Under the pieces are notes generated by a model that worked only from the letters and a program-made list of their open reading frames with translations, searched no databases and was not told the origin of the DNA. A DNA stretch of 64,000 bases from Bryopsis sp. KO-2023. Taxonomy: Eukaryota > Chlorophyta > Ulvophyceae > Bryopsidales > Bryopsidaceae. A program made the position numbers and the translations under genes. Where the stretch lies: positions 8,571,001-8,635,000 of the forward strand of contig BSYQ01000001.1 of NCBI GenBank assembly GCA_030272585.1, written 5' to 3'. Positions 1-12,054 of this stretch are shown piece after piece; position 1 is the first letter of the stretch, and each line of letters begins with the position of its first letter.

Positions 1-1020
1 GAGAGAGAGAGGTGGTCGGAGTCACAAGCTCTATCGAGCGTCAATGTCTTACACAGGTCAAAATACGGTCCTCGATACAATCCCAATAGTGCCCTTTATC
101 CTAACTCTATGTCGGACACCGAGAAAGTCAATCACGTGGCTCTAACTAGCCCGAAAATCAATGACCCGACTACAATCGTCTTCGGTCTGTGACCTCAAAC
201 GTTCATATCAGATGATGTCAAAGCTGGCTTTCATGCGGGGTTTTCATGGAGGTTTCAATAAAACCACTGCCTAGGGTAAGCACAGGAGCAGGATCGGATG
301 ATCCAGCGATAAAGAATGGCTATTGTTGAGGTGATATTGTCCGGCCTTTATATGATTGTTTATATCCTTTAATTTAATTTTGTAGAATAAGCTACGTCAT
401 GTTGACTGACAATGACCGCTTTGAGGTGGAGTGTTTGGAGCTCTTTTTTTCTTTCGCTATGAAACCTCTGGCCTGGCACGAGCATCAGAAAACCTTCCAA
501 AGCACAGCCCCTCTTCTGTAGGTGCATTCAAATGCACATGTATTCGACTGACAACAAATTCATCGATCACTCACCGGATCAATGGTTTCTGAATACATTC
601 TGGAAAATTCCTCTTACCACTTCTCCTATGTGGTCTAATTGTCCCCAAAAGTCGATTTCGGAGTGTCTCAAATCATGATTTTCACTTTTCTGCAAGTGAA
701 TAGTTTCCTTCCTGCGTGAGGCTGTCGACAAAAGTGGAAAGAAACAAAAGCAGGTCCATCTGATGATTTAAATCTACACCATGGTAAAAATTCCCCCCCC
801 CCCCCCCCCCCCGCCCCGCTAGTCATTACAGAATCAGGGGTCGTTTAAAACCCAGAAGATTCGAACGAATGCTCAAAAACACTCGCGATTCATTAATGTG
901 ATAAATTCAGTGTTGGAAAGGCAGTCAGCACTTTCCTTTCCATCCCACATCCCACACGATCTGATCAACCGTGAAGAAAAGTAAGGAGATGATTTAAAAG
1001 AACACACGCAAGCCTTTCTT
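1..1020. other. Intergenic sequence, no gene seen
   Basis: No coding pattern or recognisable RNA gene on either strand. It begins in a GA dinucleotide run and holds a pure C tract at about 793-812. The part nearest 1020 is probably the 3' flank of the minus-strand WH2 gene. Confidence 0.5.
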
Positions 1021-3106
1021 TCAATCCCAGCCCCGGTCATCGTCAGACGAATCACTGTCCTGCCTCATGGAAGCCCTCAGCGTCATGACCCGTTTCTTCA
1101 GCTCATCGGACAGTCCCCCACCCGGTCTACTTTCTTGTCGACTCGGCGCTTCCCTCCCTCTCGAAATCGATGGCACAGTAGCCACTCTCCTCAATTGCAC
1201 TCCATTCCTGATTTCATTGCATAAACTCTCCCTGAAATCCACGAAAGATCCGTTTGGTGGGGCATCTTTCCGCTCCCTACTCCCCTCATTGCCAGGCTTG
1301 TGAGCCGTTCGTTTCGTACGGACATTTCCATCTTCAACTTTTTTCAAGCCAGCCAGTCCAGCCACCAGAGACTCCCGACTTACAGAAAAGTTCCCTTGAT
1401 TTTCGTTCGTGTGCTCCCTGTTTTGTTTCCTCCTCCTCGAAGATCTGCTTTGCCATTTGTCAGCCAAAGGCTTGGTCGACCCCGAAGACTGAGGTGGCGA
1501 TCGTCTAGGAGACGGCGATGGAATTACTTTTTTCTTCAACCGGGCTCCATGCGGTCCGAAACACCCATTATGATCCATGCGTTCTCCACCATCGTCCAGA
1601 TTTTCCCCATCCCTCACTCGCCGACCCATTGACAAGGATTTCATTTTGAAAGGACTTTGAGGCAGACATGATGGGGTGCCCTGTTCCCTCCCGGCTTTCC
1701 AGTCATGTCGGGGACGATGATAGCTCCCATCGGAGGCGCTTTCCTCTTCGCAGCTCCTGGCTGGACGTGGGAGGGCTGACCTGCCGGCTCTTCGAATGCT
1801 CAGCGGCAAGCTGATCGAAGAGGACAAATCTCGGTTGGACTCACGTAGCTCCCTCTTTTGTTGATCGCGCTTTTGTTGAATGAATTTTTTCAGGAAGGCT
1901 GGGACGTCCGGAGTTTGGGGGCGCACCTTGCGTGGCTGGTGCTCCGACTGTAGGCCAACACAGGAGAATTACGGAATGTGCAAAACTCAAACCCAGATTC
2001 CATTCCCATGATCGTTGCAAGAAAAGAATAATCATTCACTGGGATCCGACACTTTCTCGGCAACTCAACCATTGCTTCTATTAAACTTATTATTACGGAA
2101 TTGGCCAAATCTATCAAAAATGGATATTCAACCTATCAACAAAAGAAACAACAGTTCAACCCATCATTGCAATGGAACAACGAAACACTGTGGCTTTTCC
2201 GGCCGCCTCTATTCGGAGTAAAAGGTGACAAAAGTGGGAAGCTTACCACGTTCTCCTTGCAATATCTCCTGGACTGTGATGCCACCTCCCGAGGCTGAGC
2301 CACCATTCCAGGCAAATCTGGAGTGCCCATCGAAGATCCCGACACACTACTCCTACCAAGTAGACCCTCCTGCATTTCACCGCTCCCAGACTCTCTGAGT
2401 CGAGGTTGAGTCACTCTTTGCACCATGGGTTCTTTTTCCTTGAAACTTAGGTTGGGTTGGGCCAGGCTTCTGGAAGCACCTCCTTGTTCGATTTTCGGCG
2501 GACGGACCGAGGCCCTGCGCTGAGGGGCCAGCATCTCTGGCAGCAGGCTCAAGTCTGCCGAGGTGTATTTCGGTGCACATGGCTTCTGCACATTTTACAG
2601 CAACCGGGTTCTAACTTCTTGGTTAGTTTTATTAATAATTGTTGGATTGGGAATCACTGGAAACTCAGATTTAAAACCAATGCCAAAATGTTTTTTTTCC
2701 TGGATCATACTGTTTTGGTAATATATGATGCAAAGCACTAAATCTAATTTTGGATTAAAATTCGCATCGACGGATCCTTGCTAATGCCGACCATCAATAT
2801 GGGAAAATTCTACAAAGGTAAACTGAGGCATTTCTTCAGATTGAAAGAATCCAGCAGCTCGTACATTCACAACACTTTCATTCTAATTTCTGTTTCTTTT
2901 GGCTTGGAGTGCTGCACACTCCTGTGCAGGTTGAAAGTCTTGTTGAGATCATGAGGACTGGTAGACCGACACACAAAACACAGCATCCAGTATGCTGACC
3001 ATACTTGATCGGCAGCAAGGTGTGTTTCCACCAGGTGAAAGTCTGTGGGGGGTTTGCACTGTTTGAGCGCCTGGCGGACGTCTTCGCACAGAAAGCTGTG
3101 CTGCAT
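1021..3106 (-). CDS. WH2-domain (actin-binding) protein, three exons
   Basis: Three exons join in phase 0: 3106-3005, 2585-2247 and 1947-1021, giving about 455 residues. Donors read GTATGG and GTAAGC, and acceptors end GTGCAG and CTACAG. The protein is hydrophilic and rich in Ser, Arg and Pro, as expected of a largely disordered protein. Near the C-terminus a WH2-like motif is visible, RESLCNEIRNGVQLRRVATV, which fits the amphipathic helix plus LKKV-type tail that binds monomeric actin. The tail ends in an acidic Asp/Ser run. The start ATG at 3106 is inferred. A further 5' exon near 3545-3490, with a good GTAATG donor, is possible but its phase does not fit. The gene is divergent from the aminotransferase gene at 3823. 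By family knowledge it may act in actin filament nucleation or dynamics. No other domain is recognised. Confidence 0.6.
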
Positions 3107-3822
3107 CGTCGTGATTTTGGCCTCCGTCTACGAGCAACACCAGAAACATGTGCCGTCAAACACCATAGGGTCCCTTTGTCTTGAGTGAGGGGTCTGCCTG
3201 CGGTTGAGGTACAGCTGCAAAGACGTCAACTTCAGCCTCACCAGTGCTACATACTTCTGGTCTTCCATTGTGACACCTTGCATTTATTTCAACTTCGCTT
3301 TCGCGGCGTCGACGAGTGCAGTCCGTCCCTATGAACGAGAAGGGTACCTCCAACCCCCCTTTGACTTTTCGGTTGCACAGGAAAGGGGTTTGGCGGTGGA
3401 CCGCCAAACTATCCTCCGACGCGAATGTGGTTTCGCCGAGGGTGCGACATGCGGGCCCACACGTTGTCTGATGCGGCCGCCAGACATCATTACCTGTTCT
3501 GCAACCACCTCTTCTCCAAATTGCGAGGCTCTTGAAGGAAAACACGCATTATGTTCACTTCTCTGCGGGCCCCCAGTGGCGTCAGCCCAGGAGTTGCGTC
3601 AGGGTCTGATGAACGAGTAGCGAGCGGACGCCCGGATGTCTCGTGTAGAGGCATTCGGCTTCCTGGGCTGCTATCAGCCCCGACGCCCATCCTCGAACCG
3701 GAACAGGTAACACTCTTAGGGCGCCTTTCTCCTTCATCGCGTAATCGGGAGCGAATTCGTTTCTTGAGTTGCCGTCGACGTTTGACAGCTGATCTTTTGT
3801 TTCTTGGGTCTTGAGGTAGGCG
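3107..3822. promoter_or_regulatory. Divergent intergenic region (candidate shared promoter)
   Basis: About 700 bases separate the start codons of the minus-strand WH2 gene and the plus-strand aminotransferase gene. Short open frames occur here but none has supporting homology. A shared promoter or 5' UTRs is inferred from the head-to-head arrangement only; no TATA box or other element stands out. Confidence 0.3.
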
Positions 3823-5849
3823 ATGGCCAGAGTGGGTGACAGACTGCCTTCACTCCCTCGTGACAAATTCCACGCCTTCTTTTCGTCGGATTACGGCGGT
3901 ATCGTGAAGGACCCGCTCTACATGACGCTCCCGATCGACGACCGGATGGTCACGCTCGGTCACGGCGCCTTCGATATGTGCCTGATGACCGAGGGCTATC
4001 TGTACAGTTTTGAAGAGCACTTGGACCGCTTCGAGCAGTCCATTGGGCGAGCGGGTTTGGAGGCGCCGTTCTCACGGAGGTCCCTTCAAAAAACTATTCT
4101 CCACACCGCTGCCGCTAGCACCAGACTCAACGGTGGGCTGGAGGGCAGAGTAAGCTCAAGGCCTGGATGGGCACCTTTGTTGGAAGAACCTTTCTCCTTT
4201 TGTGATCAGCAAGAGCTCTTTTTGTGTCTTCAACCCTTATTTGGCATTGTTTTTGTACTGTGATTAGCATGCAGAAGTTCTGATTGGTGGTTTTATGAGG
4301 AATGACGAGAAACATGCTTGGAACTGATTGTCGATATGAAGATACAACCACTGACCTGAACTGACCTCATCCACCCTCTTCTGTTATTCTGTCAAAAAAG
4401 TATCTATTCTCCTCGGTCAATATCCTTCCTGATCTAGAATTCTTTCATGGATGCAACAAAGCGTTTTATCGTGAACGATATGTGAATCAGCTGAAAACTC
4501 TCCCCCTGTTTAGTCGATATGTGTGGGAGTACTGAATTTTGAGAACAGCATCCTTTTTCTGGGTTCATTCAGGCTTCGTACGATTCTGGGTAACGGGGGG
4601 AAGAGGCACATTTGGACTCTCTCCAAAAGGTGGATCAGGGCCATCACTGTATGTGCTTGCCTCTGATGAGGACGATTTCCGAAAAGTGGACATCACGGTG
4701 GGATGGAAAGCCAAAACCACCCCAGTGCCTCCACACGAACCCTACTTCTTATCCACTCTCTCAAACAGTTTCCTTCCTGGAGTCTTAGCAACCATGGATG
4801 CTGAAGCTTCGAAATACGAGCAGGTAGACACCTGGGCGTTGAGGGATTAACGCCCCCGGACAGTTGCTGTGCCGATATAGTGCTAAATATAACTGATTGA
4901 AAGGTGCATATGTTTGTCCGTAAATGCGAAGTCTTGTATTTCAGGGCATATTTGTCGATAGCGATGGCCACGTTCTCAATGCTGGAAATGCAAGTGTTGG
5001 GATTGTGACACATGATGGGGAGTTGGTGGTGCCTCCCAATGAGGATGTTTTGTGTGGGCTGACCATGGAGAAGATACTCTCCTTGGTGCCAAAGGTAGGT
5101 CCTAATGCTAGGGCTTTATCAAAGACATCTCAGAAGAAAACTGCTTGGAGAAAGCTCCCTCCTTCGTTCCATCTTTTTGCGGGATGATTGATATCATGGG
5201 GTTTGCTGCGCAAGGGTGTTTTTGTGGCAGTAAAGCTTGACATAGATCTGGAAATGATGAGACATTATCCATCTTTCGGTGATGACTTTTCTAGAGTGAT
5301 TTTAATATATATTTTTTCTGATCCAGATCTTAGCTTCCTGCCAAATGTGAATCATGACATCATACTTTTCTGTTCAAAATGAGAACTCTGGTGTGAGGGC
5401 ATGATGACCAACCAATGCTAGTGAATCCGACTGTTTGCATGAAGACACCACACGTCTGACCTCACACTGCTGCCATTTTTCATTTCTTTTTGCCCTCTTT
5501 CCTGTGAATTTCCCGCGGAGGAATATGCCTAATATGTCGCATGGTCCTGTATGTGTAGCTCAACGAACCCAAGCTGTCGGTGAAAACAATCGAACGAAGG
5601 CTGTTCACTGTGGAGGAGGCAAAGTCTGCCCTAGAGGTGTTCGTTGCTGGAATCAACATTCCTGTCACAGGCATTACTCACTGGGATGGCGATCCAATCG
5701 CTGATGGCACCACTGGAGTGAACACTCTGGTGTTTAACGCTCAGATCTACAAGGATGCCGAGTACAGGCCAGAATCTCCTTTCCACACTGAAGTCCCGTA
5801 TGGTTACATGACTGGGATGGAGGAGGAGGAACCAGTTTTCACATATTAA
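3823..5849 (+). CDS. Class-IV PLP aminotransferase-like protein (D-amino acid transaminase / aminodeoxychorismate lyase family)
   Basis: Four exons, 3823-4132, 4573-4823, 4945-5094 and 5559-5849, join with consistent phases to about 333 residues, the usual family length. Family features in order: VTLGHGAFDMCLMTEGYLY near the N-terminus, EHLDRFEQSIGRAG, then GFVRFWVTGGRGTFGLSP after the first intron, FLPGVLATMDAEA, and a C-terminal part with NASVGIVTHDGELVVP and TTGVNTLVFNAQIY. Known members transfer amino groups or split aminodeoxychorismate with pyridoxal phosphate. Plant homologues carry the PLP lysine just before a YLPNVL-like motif. Here the corresponding stretch reads YFLSTLSNSFLPGVL and has no lysine, so the usual Schiff-base residue appears to be missing. 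Function may therefore differ from the family norm. The start at 3823 gives the expected N-terminal spacing. The gene converges on SPEF1. Confidence 0.82.
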
Positions 5850-6002
5850 ATGCCTTTTTTGAGACCATTTTCGGGGTCGAATTAAATGGATGAACCTGTA
5901 AGCTTAGAAATGATTATGGGTTGGCCCCCGTTGTCGAGGGCAAATTTTTGTGGGATTAAGTTGGGGAAAGCTGGGGTGGATTTTGGATTTTGGAATGTCT
6001 TG

Positions 6003-6737
6003 TTACCGAACATTGTTTACACTCATCCCCATGTGTTCCCACGTCCTGCCTGGCCCCTCGTCTTTCTCGACGAGCAGCGTGTTGAGGGTCTGGATTTTCA
6101 CATCCTTCAGTCTCAGCAACTGCTCCAGTTTCGCAACCTTGGCATCCAGCAACCTGTTCGTTTCCCTCAACTCGTCGATTATTAAATCGCTGGAGCAGTC
6201 GTGACCGCCGCCCATATGCTCCATTTGCGTTCCAGTCACGCTTTCGCTCAGGTTGCTGATATCGGTGGAGAACAAATGCGGATCGCTTCCCAACCGTGCG
6301 TACCGCGTTTCTTTCAGTTTCGTGAGTGAACCCGGTGGTGACGTCTTTGGTAGAGAGTCGTCTGACCTCAGCGTATCCTTTCTCCTGTCCACCCGCCCCT
6401 GGTACTCCGCTATCTTCACTCTGGCCAACTTCAGCACTCGTTCGATCGCGCCCGGCTCCCCGTTGACGACTTTCTCGATGTCCGACGGTCGTAAAGTCAT
6501 CCCGACCTTTTTCAAAAGCTTCGCGTTCAGGGTTTGCCAGTTATACATTTTCTGGCGGACGCCGTTGGCCGCACTGTAGTTATGCAACTGGACGAGCTTG
6601 GGCAGATAGTGTCGAATCAGCTCTGCCATCAGGACTCCGTCAGCGAAATCTCTGGATATGTTTCTCTTCGGCCGGGACAGAGGGACCTCGTCCACCCAGG
6701 TGTAGATGCCATGCAGCTCGTCTTCGGAGACGTCCAT
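6003..6737 (-). CDS. SPEF1: SPEF1/CLAMP-like ciliary microtubule protein
   Basis: A single uninterrupted frame of 244 residues, close to the family length of about 236. Residues 1-115 form a calponin-homology-like domain typical of SPEF1: it opens with DELHGIYTWVDEVPLSRPKR and includes DFADGVLMAELIRHYLPKLV and MYNWQTLNAKLLKKVGM. The middle is Ser/Arg-rich linker. A C-terminal coiled coil (about residues 185-225) includes LIIDELRETNRLLDAKVAKL. SPEF1 binds and bundles microtubules and sits in the central apparatus of motile cilia and flagella, which implies the organism makes a flagellum. It is intronless, unlike most neighbours. The family assignment is firm. Confidence 0.93.
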   Translation of the reverse strand: MDVSEDELHGIYTWVDEVPLSRPKRNISRDFADGVLMAELIRHYLPKLVQLHNYSAANGVRQKMYNWQTLNAKLLKKVGMTLRPSDIEKVVNGEPGAIERVLKLARVKIAEYQGRVDRRKDTLRSDDSLPKTSPPGSLTKLKETRYARLGSDPHLFSTDISNLSESVTGTQMEHMGGGHDCSSDLIIDELRETNRLLDAKVAKLEQLLRLKDVKIQTLNTLLVEKDEGPGRTWEHMGMSVNNVR

Positions 6738-7794
6738 TGCGGACGCGCGTGTTCGTGGGGCTCGGGGAGGTCACTTTCTTTACTGATGCCACTGAGTCAA
6801 ACCCGTCCACCTGAGCTCCTTTCCTTTCCTTTGAAGCTTTGAACACGGAGAGTGCCGCGGAGCGGTCGCCACCGTGACACCCGAGCTTTTTGTTCGCGTC
6901 CTCTGTTCGGCGGTCCGCTACCGATCTGTCGTTGACAACCCAATCTCGGGAAAGCTGACGTCCCTTCTAAACAATCAGCCATGTTGATTTGAAGTCAGTG
7001 CATGAACCACTTTGCCATCCCCCCCAAGTTTTCAAAGAGGGCATCAACCGAACAAGTGTTTCGCCCAATATCGAAATGAATGGTGTGTGTGTTGCAACTG
7101 TTCATGACAGTTCAACCAGAACCCCCCCCCCCAGTTGCTTCTTCGCGCGACCCCACCCCGACACCTCCTCCTTCTTGTGTTGGTGGTGGCTGGTAGGGCG
7201 GCGGTGTGTAATTTCCCTGTTGGTGCGACTGGGCCAGGATTCGCGCGGCAATATCCCCAAAAACCCCTAAAAACGTCCCCAAAAACCCCTAAATCTCAGT
7301 CCGTCTCTCGACCTGTGTGTCATGCCCCGTCGTCGGACCAGTATCACACCCGCGCCCCACTGTTGATCCCGCAACAAACCCAACATCCACGCGCGCTGGA
7401 TTCGCCTGCGCACCTCGAACGACTTCTACAGAACATCGATCTTTGCGCAACGTTGCGACTGTTCAAAACACCAAAAGAAACAGTCTGTAAAAAATTAAAG
7501 TTATTTCATTGAGTTATGGCCCCTACACAAGCCACTGAAGTCACAGTAGTACCTTGACTTCCAGCTCCTACAACCCTAAAAACAGGCCTCCACTAAACAG
7601 GCTTTGACAGTATCTAAACATTATCTGATGACCTTACAATTTTGACACAACCTGGATATATGTACTGGCTACACTGTGTTAAACTTTCAGGATATTACAC
7701 CCAGTAACTGATGAGTTATTGATGATTTAGTGAGTTCTTGTCAAACGGGCTGTGGGTTTCTAGCAAAATCTTAATTATTTTCACCACTTTTTCT

Positions 7795-9200
7795 CGCACA
7801 TTCTACCCAAACCAGGTTTGGATGTGCTCAGATGGACCTAAACGTTTGCATGTGTCTGGACAACTACATTATACACATGCTAATCACAATCTCACAATCC
7901 ATTCATGAATTCACTGAAAAGTTATTAAGGATTTAGAGAGGGAAATCCTCTATAAAATGGAATTAAATTCCATTATGCTAAACTGAAATGACCTAAATGT
8001 GCTCAGATGGATCTAACCTTTTGCATGTGTATGGACCACTTTTGTATATAGGTCCTGATAAAATTTTAGATCCAACGTAAATGTATGTTATGCGTTATGG
8101 GGAGTTTTCATTCGTGGAAATCCCTGTTTTCCAGAGGCCATAATATATTACGTAATACATATGAGTTTTTGCCCTTTGGTCACAATGGAGATGTTAGTAT
8201 AGAATTCATCCTTTCAAAGTTTCACAATCATCCATGCTTTGGGTGATAAGATATAGGGGGCTGAAGTGGATAGATTTCTGTTATTCCCACCTCCCTAAAG
8301 GACTTAGAATATTTTGACTCAAATAGGGGCTGCCTCAGAAAAAGGGCCATAACTCAGCCCATACTCCATGTTTTTCACCCCAGTTTTTTTTTGTGGACAG
8401 ATAAACACATTTTGCATCTTTCACCGAACTTTCACAGAAAAATAGTTAGTCATAGATGAGCTATATTTAGAAAACCACTACAGAAATCGGTTTTCCTTAC
8501 CTCATGATGACTAAATAACATTGGAGTTCATTGAAACTTGGCAGAAAACATCACACACATGTCATACACATGCTCACAAAATTTTAGATCAATCAGATCA
8601 CATTTTGATCCGATCAAGGAGACGTTTCGTTCGGAGAGGGTTGTTGGGGTCTTTAGACGGACATTAGGCTTTACGCCAGTTAATCTGTTCAGTTCTGGTA
8701 TTACGTAATCGGATGAAGCTGAAATCTTACAGGAATGTTCTTTGTGGTCATGCAACATGCCATGTAAAATTTCAGATTCATCTGAAGTCATTTAGATTGG
8801 TTCGTACGGGATTTTCTGCATGTTAGTCGGGGTATAATCGGGGGCTGAAACTCCAGATCCTTCATATCTCTTGGGATTGCTTTGAAATTTTGATGGTGAT
8901 TGAAAGACACATATATGAAGCTCCTCCAAAAAGTTCATGGTGATTGGATCATTGAGCTCAGAGTTATGAGCTCTTTTCATTCGGGAAATCAGCGTTTTCG
9001 AGGGCTGATAACATATCACGTAATGAATAGTTTTCTTTTAAATTTGGTCACCGTTTGGATATTAACATAGGCTTTATCCTTCCAGAGTTGCACATGCGTT
9101 GATGCATTGTGTGGGGAGATATTGAGGGCTGAAGTGGACAGATTTCTGTGATTCCCCCCCCCCCCCTAAAGGACTCGGATATTTTTACAGGGGTGGGTTG
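7795..9200. repeat. Diverged local duplications (two repeat families)
   Basis: Two kinds of internal similarity are visible. A unit at about 7820-7870 recurs at 7993-8040 with the shared word GTGCTCAGATGGA followed by TTTGCATGTGT. A longer block at about 8100-8330 recurs at about 8960-9185: both contain TTACGTAAT or CACGTAATG, TTTGGTCAC, then ATCCTT, and later GGGCTGAAGTGGA followed by AGATTTCTGT and CCTAAAGGACT. Spacing is about 870 bases. The copies differ by many substitutions and small indels, so they are old. No coding frame runs through them. They may be remnants of a non-coding repeat family or one tandem duplication. Confidence 0.6.
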
Positions 9201-9418
9201 GTTGAGTGGCCGACGGACGGTATGACTTGTGTAATGTGGAGGAGTTAGATTGATTGAATTGGACTTCACTAAAGGATTGGATTTGATTAGAGGATTGTTG
9301 GGAGTTAGTGGAGAAACGGTTGGAGGATTCGAACCCCCAAGCCCGGTGACCGTTTGATTGAGAGACCGAGATTTTGGTCTATTTTTTTTTTCTTTGCTTG
9401 CTTGCTTGATGGATGGAT

Positions 9419-9720
9419 GGATTTCCCCCCCTTCCCTCCCCCTTCCTTCCTCCCCTTCCTCTACCTCCCCCTTCCTCCCCTTCCTTTACCTCCCCCTACC
9501 TCCCCCTTCCTTCCTCTACCTTCCCTTTCTTTTTCACCCCCTCTACCTTCCCTTTTTTTCCTCTGTCCTCTACCTTCCTCTACCTCCCCCTCTCCTTTCC
9601 TTTTTTTTCTTTCCCCTTTCCTTTTTTTTCTGGTTCCTTTTTTTCTGGCCATTTCTTTCTGGCCTTTTTTTTCGTTGTTTTTTTTTTTCTGGCTGCTTTT
9701 TTTTCCTCCTCCTTTGGCGG
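9419..9720 (+). repeat. Low-complexity pyrimidine tract
   Basis: About 300 bases of C/T-only sequence made of CCTTCC, CTACCTCCCC and TTTTCT words, followed by an A-rich stretch. It produces long spurious open frames on both strands. It could adopt unusual DNA structure, but nothing indicates a gene. Confidence 0.85.
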
Positions 9721-10484
9721 ATTCACACCTAACCCGGGTTACACACACAAACACACAAAAAAAGACAGCAACAAAAAACAACAAAAAACAACAACAAAGA
9801 AACGAACAAACAAACAGACCTTTATCCGCAGGTGGAATGCTGTAAGAATTCCACCAGAATTCTTCTCGTTCCCCCTCAACACTCGATGGTTCTTCCAGCC
9901 ACTGCAGTTAATGCACATCAAAGATCAACAAACAGAAATTTAAGAAATTGGACAAATTTCCACTCTTTATTCTGTCGCTCCTTATCTGAGGAAATAAAAC
10001 ACTTGGCTCCATGAGACTACCAGCGACAACAGAATTAAGACACAAATACAACAAAGCACTGGAATAACATCAAAATATGGATAATTGCAACCAGCGCCAC
10101 AAAACAAGCCACAGATGTCTACCATGTGTGGACGCCTGGACTGCTGCTCTGCTCCTGCCAACGTGCCTGGTCCGTTCTGGGTGCCCGACTCCTTTAGTCA
10201 TCCCCGACAAGTCCGTTGATCACAGACGACATGCCTGGGTTGAACTCCCCTGTTCAGAATCACAGCAAGGATTGAGAAGAAGACACTCACACACATTCAG
10301 AAATCGGACAAATCAATTCCAATATCTACTGCAGCTTTTTAACAAAACCTTTCCTGAAAATGGTGGGGTTATTTGGAGATTTCAGTGTTCGCAGACAACA
10401 ATTAAAATTCAATCGATGCAGGAGAGCTTAAGCAATCTATTGCCACCTGGCACCCCCCCAAAAAAATTTGTTTCGGGAGGTCGA

Positions 10485-11088
10485 TCAGCGTTCCGTATAT
10501 TGCGCCCCATGCAAGTTTTCATCGCAAGCCAGAAGTTGCTCCATGGCAGAAAAGTGCCCAAATCGGGCGGCAAAGCGCAAGGCAGTCTCCCCCCTGGTGT
10601 CAGCAGCAAGGTGTCCGGGCGAAACCTTCCTCCTACCAGACTCAGTTTGGGCCTCTTTTCAGAATCTGCACACCGCTAGCACCACAACCACAGAAAACAA
10701 CAAAAAACAACATACAAACATAACAATAAACAAAGATAACAAGAAGCAAAGAACCCTCACTTCCACTTTGGCCTGATCGCCATCTGAATCCTCTTCCATA
10801 TCCTCCACATTCTCTTTTCTCCTTCCTTGCTCGTTTGGACTTCAGCATCGCTGGCTCCTCCGCACAGGAAGCTGCATCCTTCTGTCCAAAAAGAAAGGAA
10901 GGGGGGGGTATTCAGCTTTTGTTTTTTGCTTTAGTATTCGGACGAAGGGGCAGTTTCCCATCCACAGCCTTTCTGGTTAAAAAGAAAAGAAAGGGGGGTT
11001 TGACCTTGCACTTACGGCTTTTTTTCCGTTGTGCCTTCCTCCTTGAAACATCGAGTCCCTGCCTCGGTATTTTCTCCTCGAAACTTGC
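10485..11088 (-). pseudogene. Decayed ankyrin-repeat gene remnant
   Basis: Three exon-like pieces lie in order on the minus strand. Piece A (11088-11016) encodes a basic helix with EEKIPRQGLDVSRRKAQRKK and a GTAAGT donor. Piece B (10881-10761) follows a TTTGGACAG acceptor and ends at GTGAGG. It is basic in one frame and then acidic (ENVEDMEEDSDGDQAKVE) in the next, so a one-base shift interrupts it near a short A run. Piece C (10665-10485) contains an ankyrin-like repeat, DTRGETALRFAARFGHFSAM, but its frame has a stop just upstream that does not join piece B. The pieces look like one former nuclear ankyrin protein. A sequencing error cannot be excluded, but two independent breaks favour a pseudogene. 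Confidence 0.45.
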
Positions 11089-11399
11089 CTGAATGCGTTC
11101 GAAAAACAAACTCACCCAGGATCACATGTTGGCTAGTATTTACTCCGACGCTCGCACAAGGTATTGAAAGCCTGAACTCTAACCCCCCCCCCCCCCCCCC
11201 CCCCGATCAGTGAAGATTGAGAGGTGATGAACGTGTAAATATATATAATATATATAGACAATTCTGCACTTGGCAGTGAAGAAATAAACAATGCTGAGAT
11301 GGACTTAACAAGAAGGAGAAAACAAGATTTGAAAAAACAGGAAAAGGGGAGCTTGCGCTTCTAATTTTGCTGAAGTTCCAAGTGCAAGAAACAATGATG

Positions 11400-11425
11400 A
11401 ATAAAAGCAGGATGGGAATCGAACC
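11400..11425 (-). other. tRNA T-arm-like fragment
   Basis: On the minus strand the sequence TTGGGTTCGATTCCCAT matches a pol III box B with four of five T-stem pairs. No D-arm, anticodon arm or acceptor stem can be folded around it, so it is not an intact tRNA. It could be a SINE fragment or chance. Confidence 0.3.
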
Positions 11426-12054
11426 CAACTTTCTGACCACACAACTTTTCTTTTTTTGCATTATCATTGTTTTTTTTTGGTTTGTACACCTCACGAAAAG
11501 TATCCTTGTCTCTTTTTTCACTGCAACCATGGATGACCCCCTCCAAAAATTGAATGCCATCTGCCTTTTCAAGACTCATGTGCCTATAACTTCAGCACTC
11601 TTCAGTTCATCCAACCGGCCTGAACCCCATCCATAGCAACCATCCGTTCAGCCATTATCTGTGCTTTCATTCATGGTAACCCCGGTTCTTGCATTGCTTC
11701 TTTAAAAAAATTCTGGTGCTTAAGACCCCTGAATATTGGCTCACCCTGGGAAGACTGTTGGGATGTTGAAACCAATTCACTTTTTTGTTACTTTGAAATA
11801 GCAAAATGCAGCTCTGATGGCCACACACCCCGACTTTCAATTCTTGACTACAGGAGTTCAAATACCACAATTCTTTTTGTACAAGAAGAAAAAAACAAAC
11901 CCCCTCATGCCCTAACTATACAATGCATCAGCCAGCCTCCTCAGAACTCATTCCAGACACATGTTTGCCATCCTTGTTTGAGTTTCCAGGTTTTTTGGCT
12001 ACACTGCCTCAACATTTTTATCACACTTTTTTTTCCAGCTCAATCGATTCTCAC

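Larger units (their letters stand above)
6738..10484. other. Long non-coding stretch with decayed repeats and simple sequence
   Basis: No gene is supported. Around 7233-7300 is a motif with the core CCAAAAACCCCTAAA that recurs near 13.8 kb. From about 7560 to 9200 lie diverged local repeats (separate entry). From 9419 to 9720 the plus strand is almost pure pyrimidine and then turns A-rich. A tRNA T-arm-like 11-mer, read on the minus strand, sits near 9327-9341 without the rest of a tRNA. Long frames across 9354-9943 are artefacts of the CT-rich composition. Confidence 0.55.

Noticed and set aside
873-1055. Short minus-strand frame overlapping the end of the WH2 gene
   Set aside because: Different frame from the supported exon and no homology.
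9354-9943. Overlapping plus-strand frames of 120-176 codons rich in Pro, Phe, Ser and Leu
   Set aside because: Pure artefact of a pyrimidine-only tract; all three frames stay open for the same reason.
11490-11600. Minus-strand exon-like piece with EKADGIQFLEGVIHGCSEKR
   Set aside because: Acceptor and donor words are present, but no family is recognised and it does not join the G6PD or ankyrin pieces.
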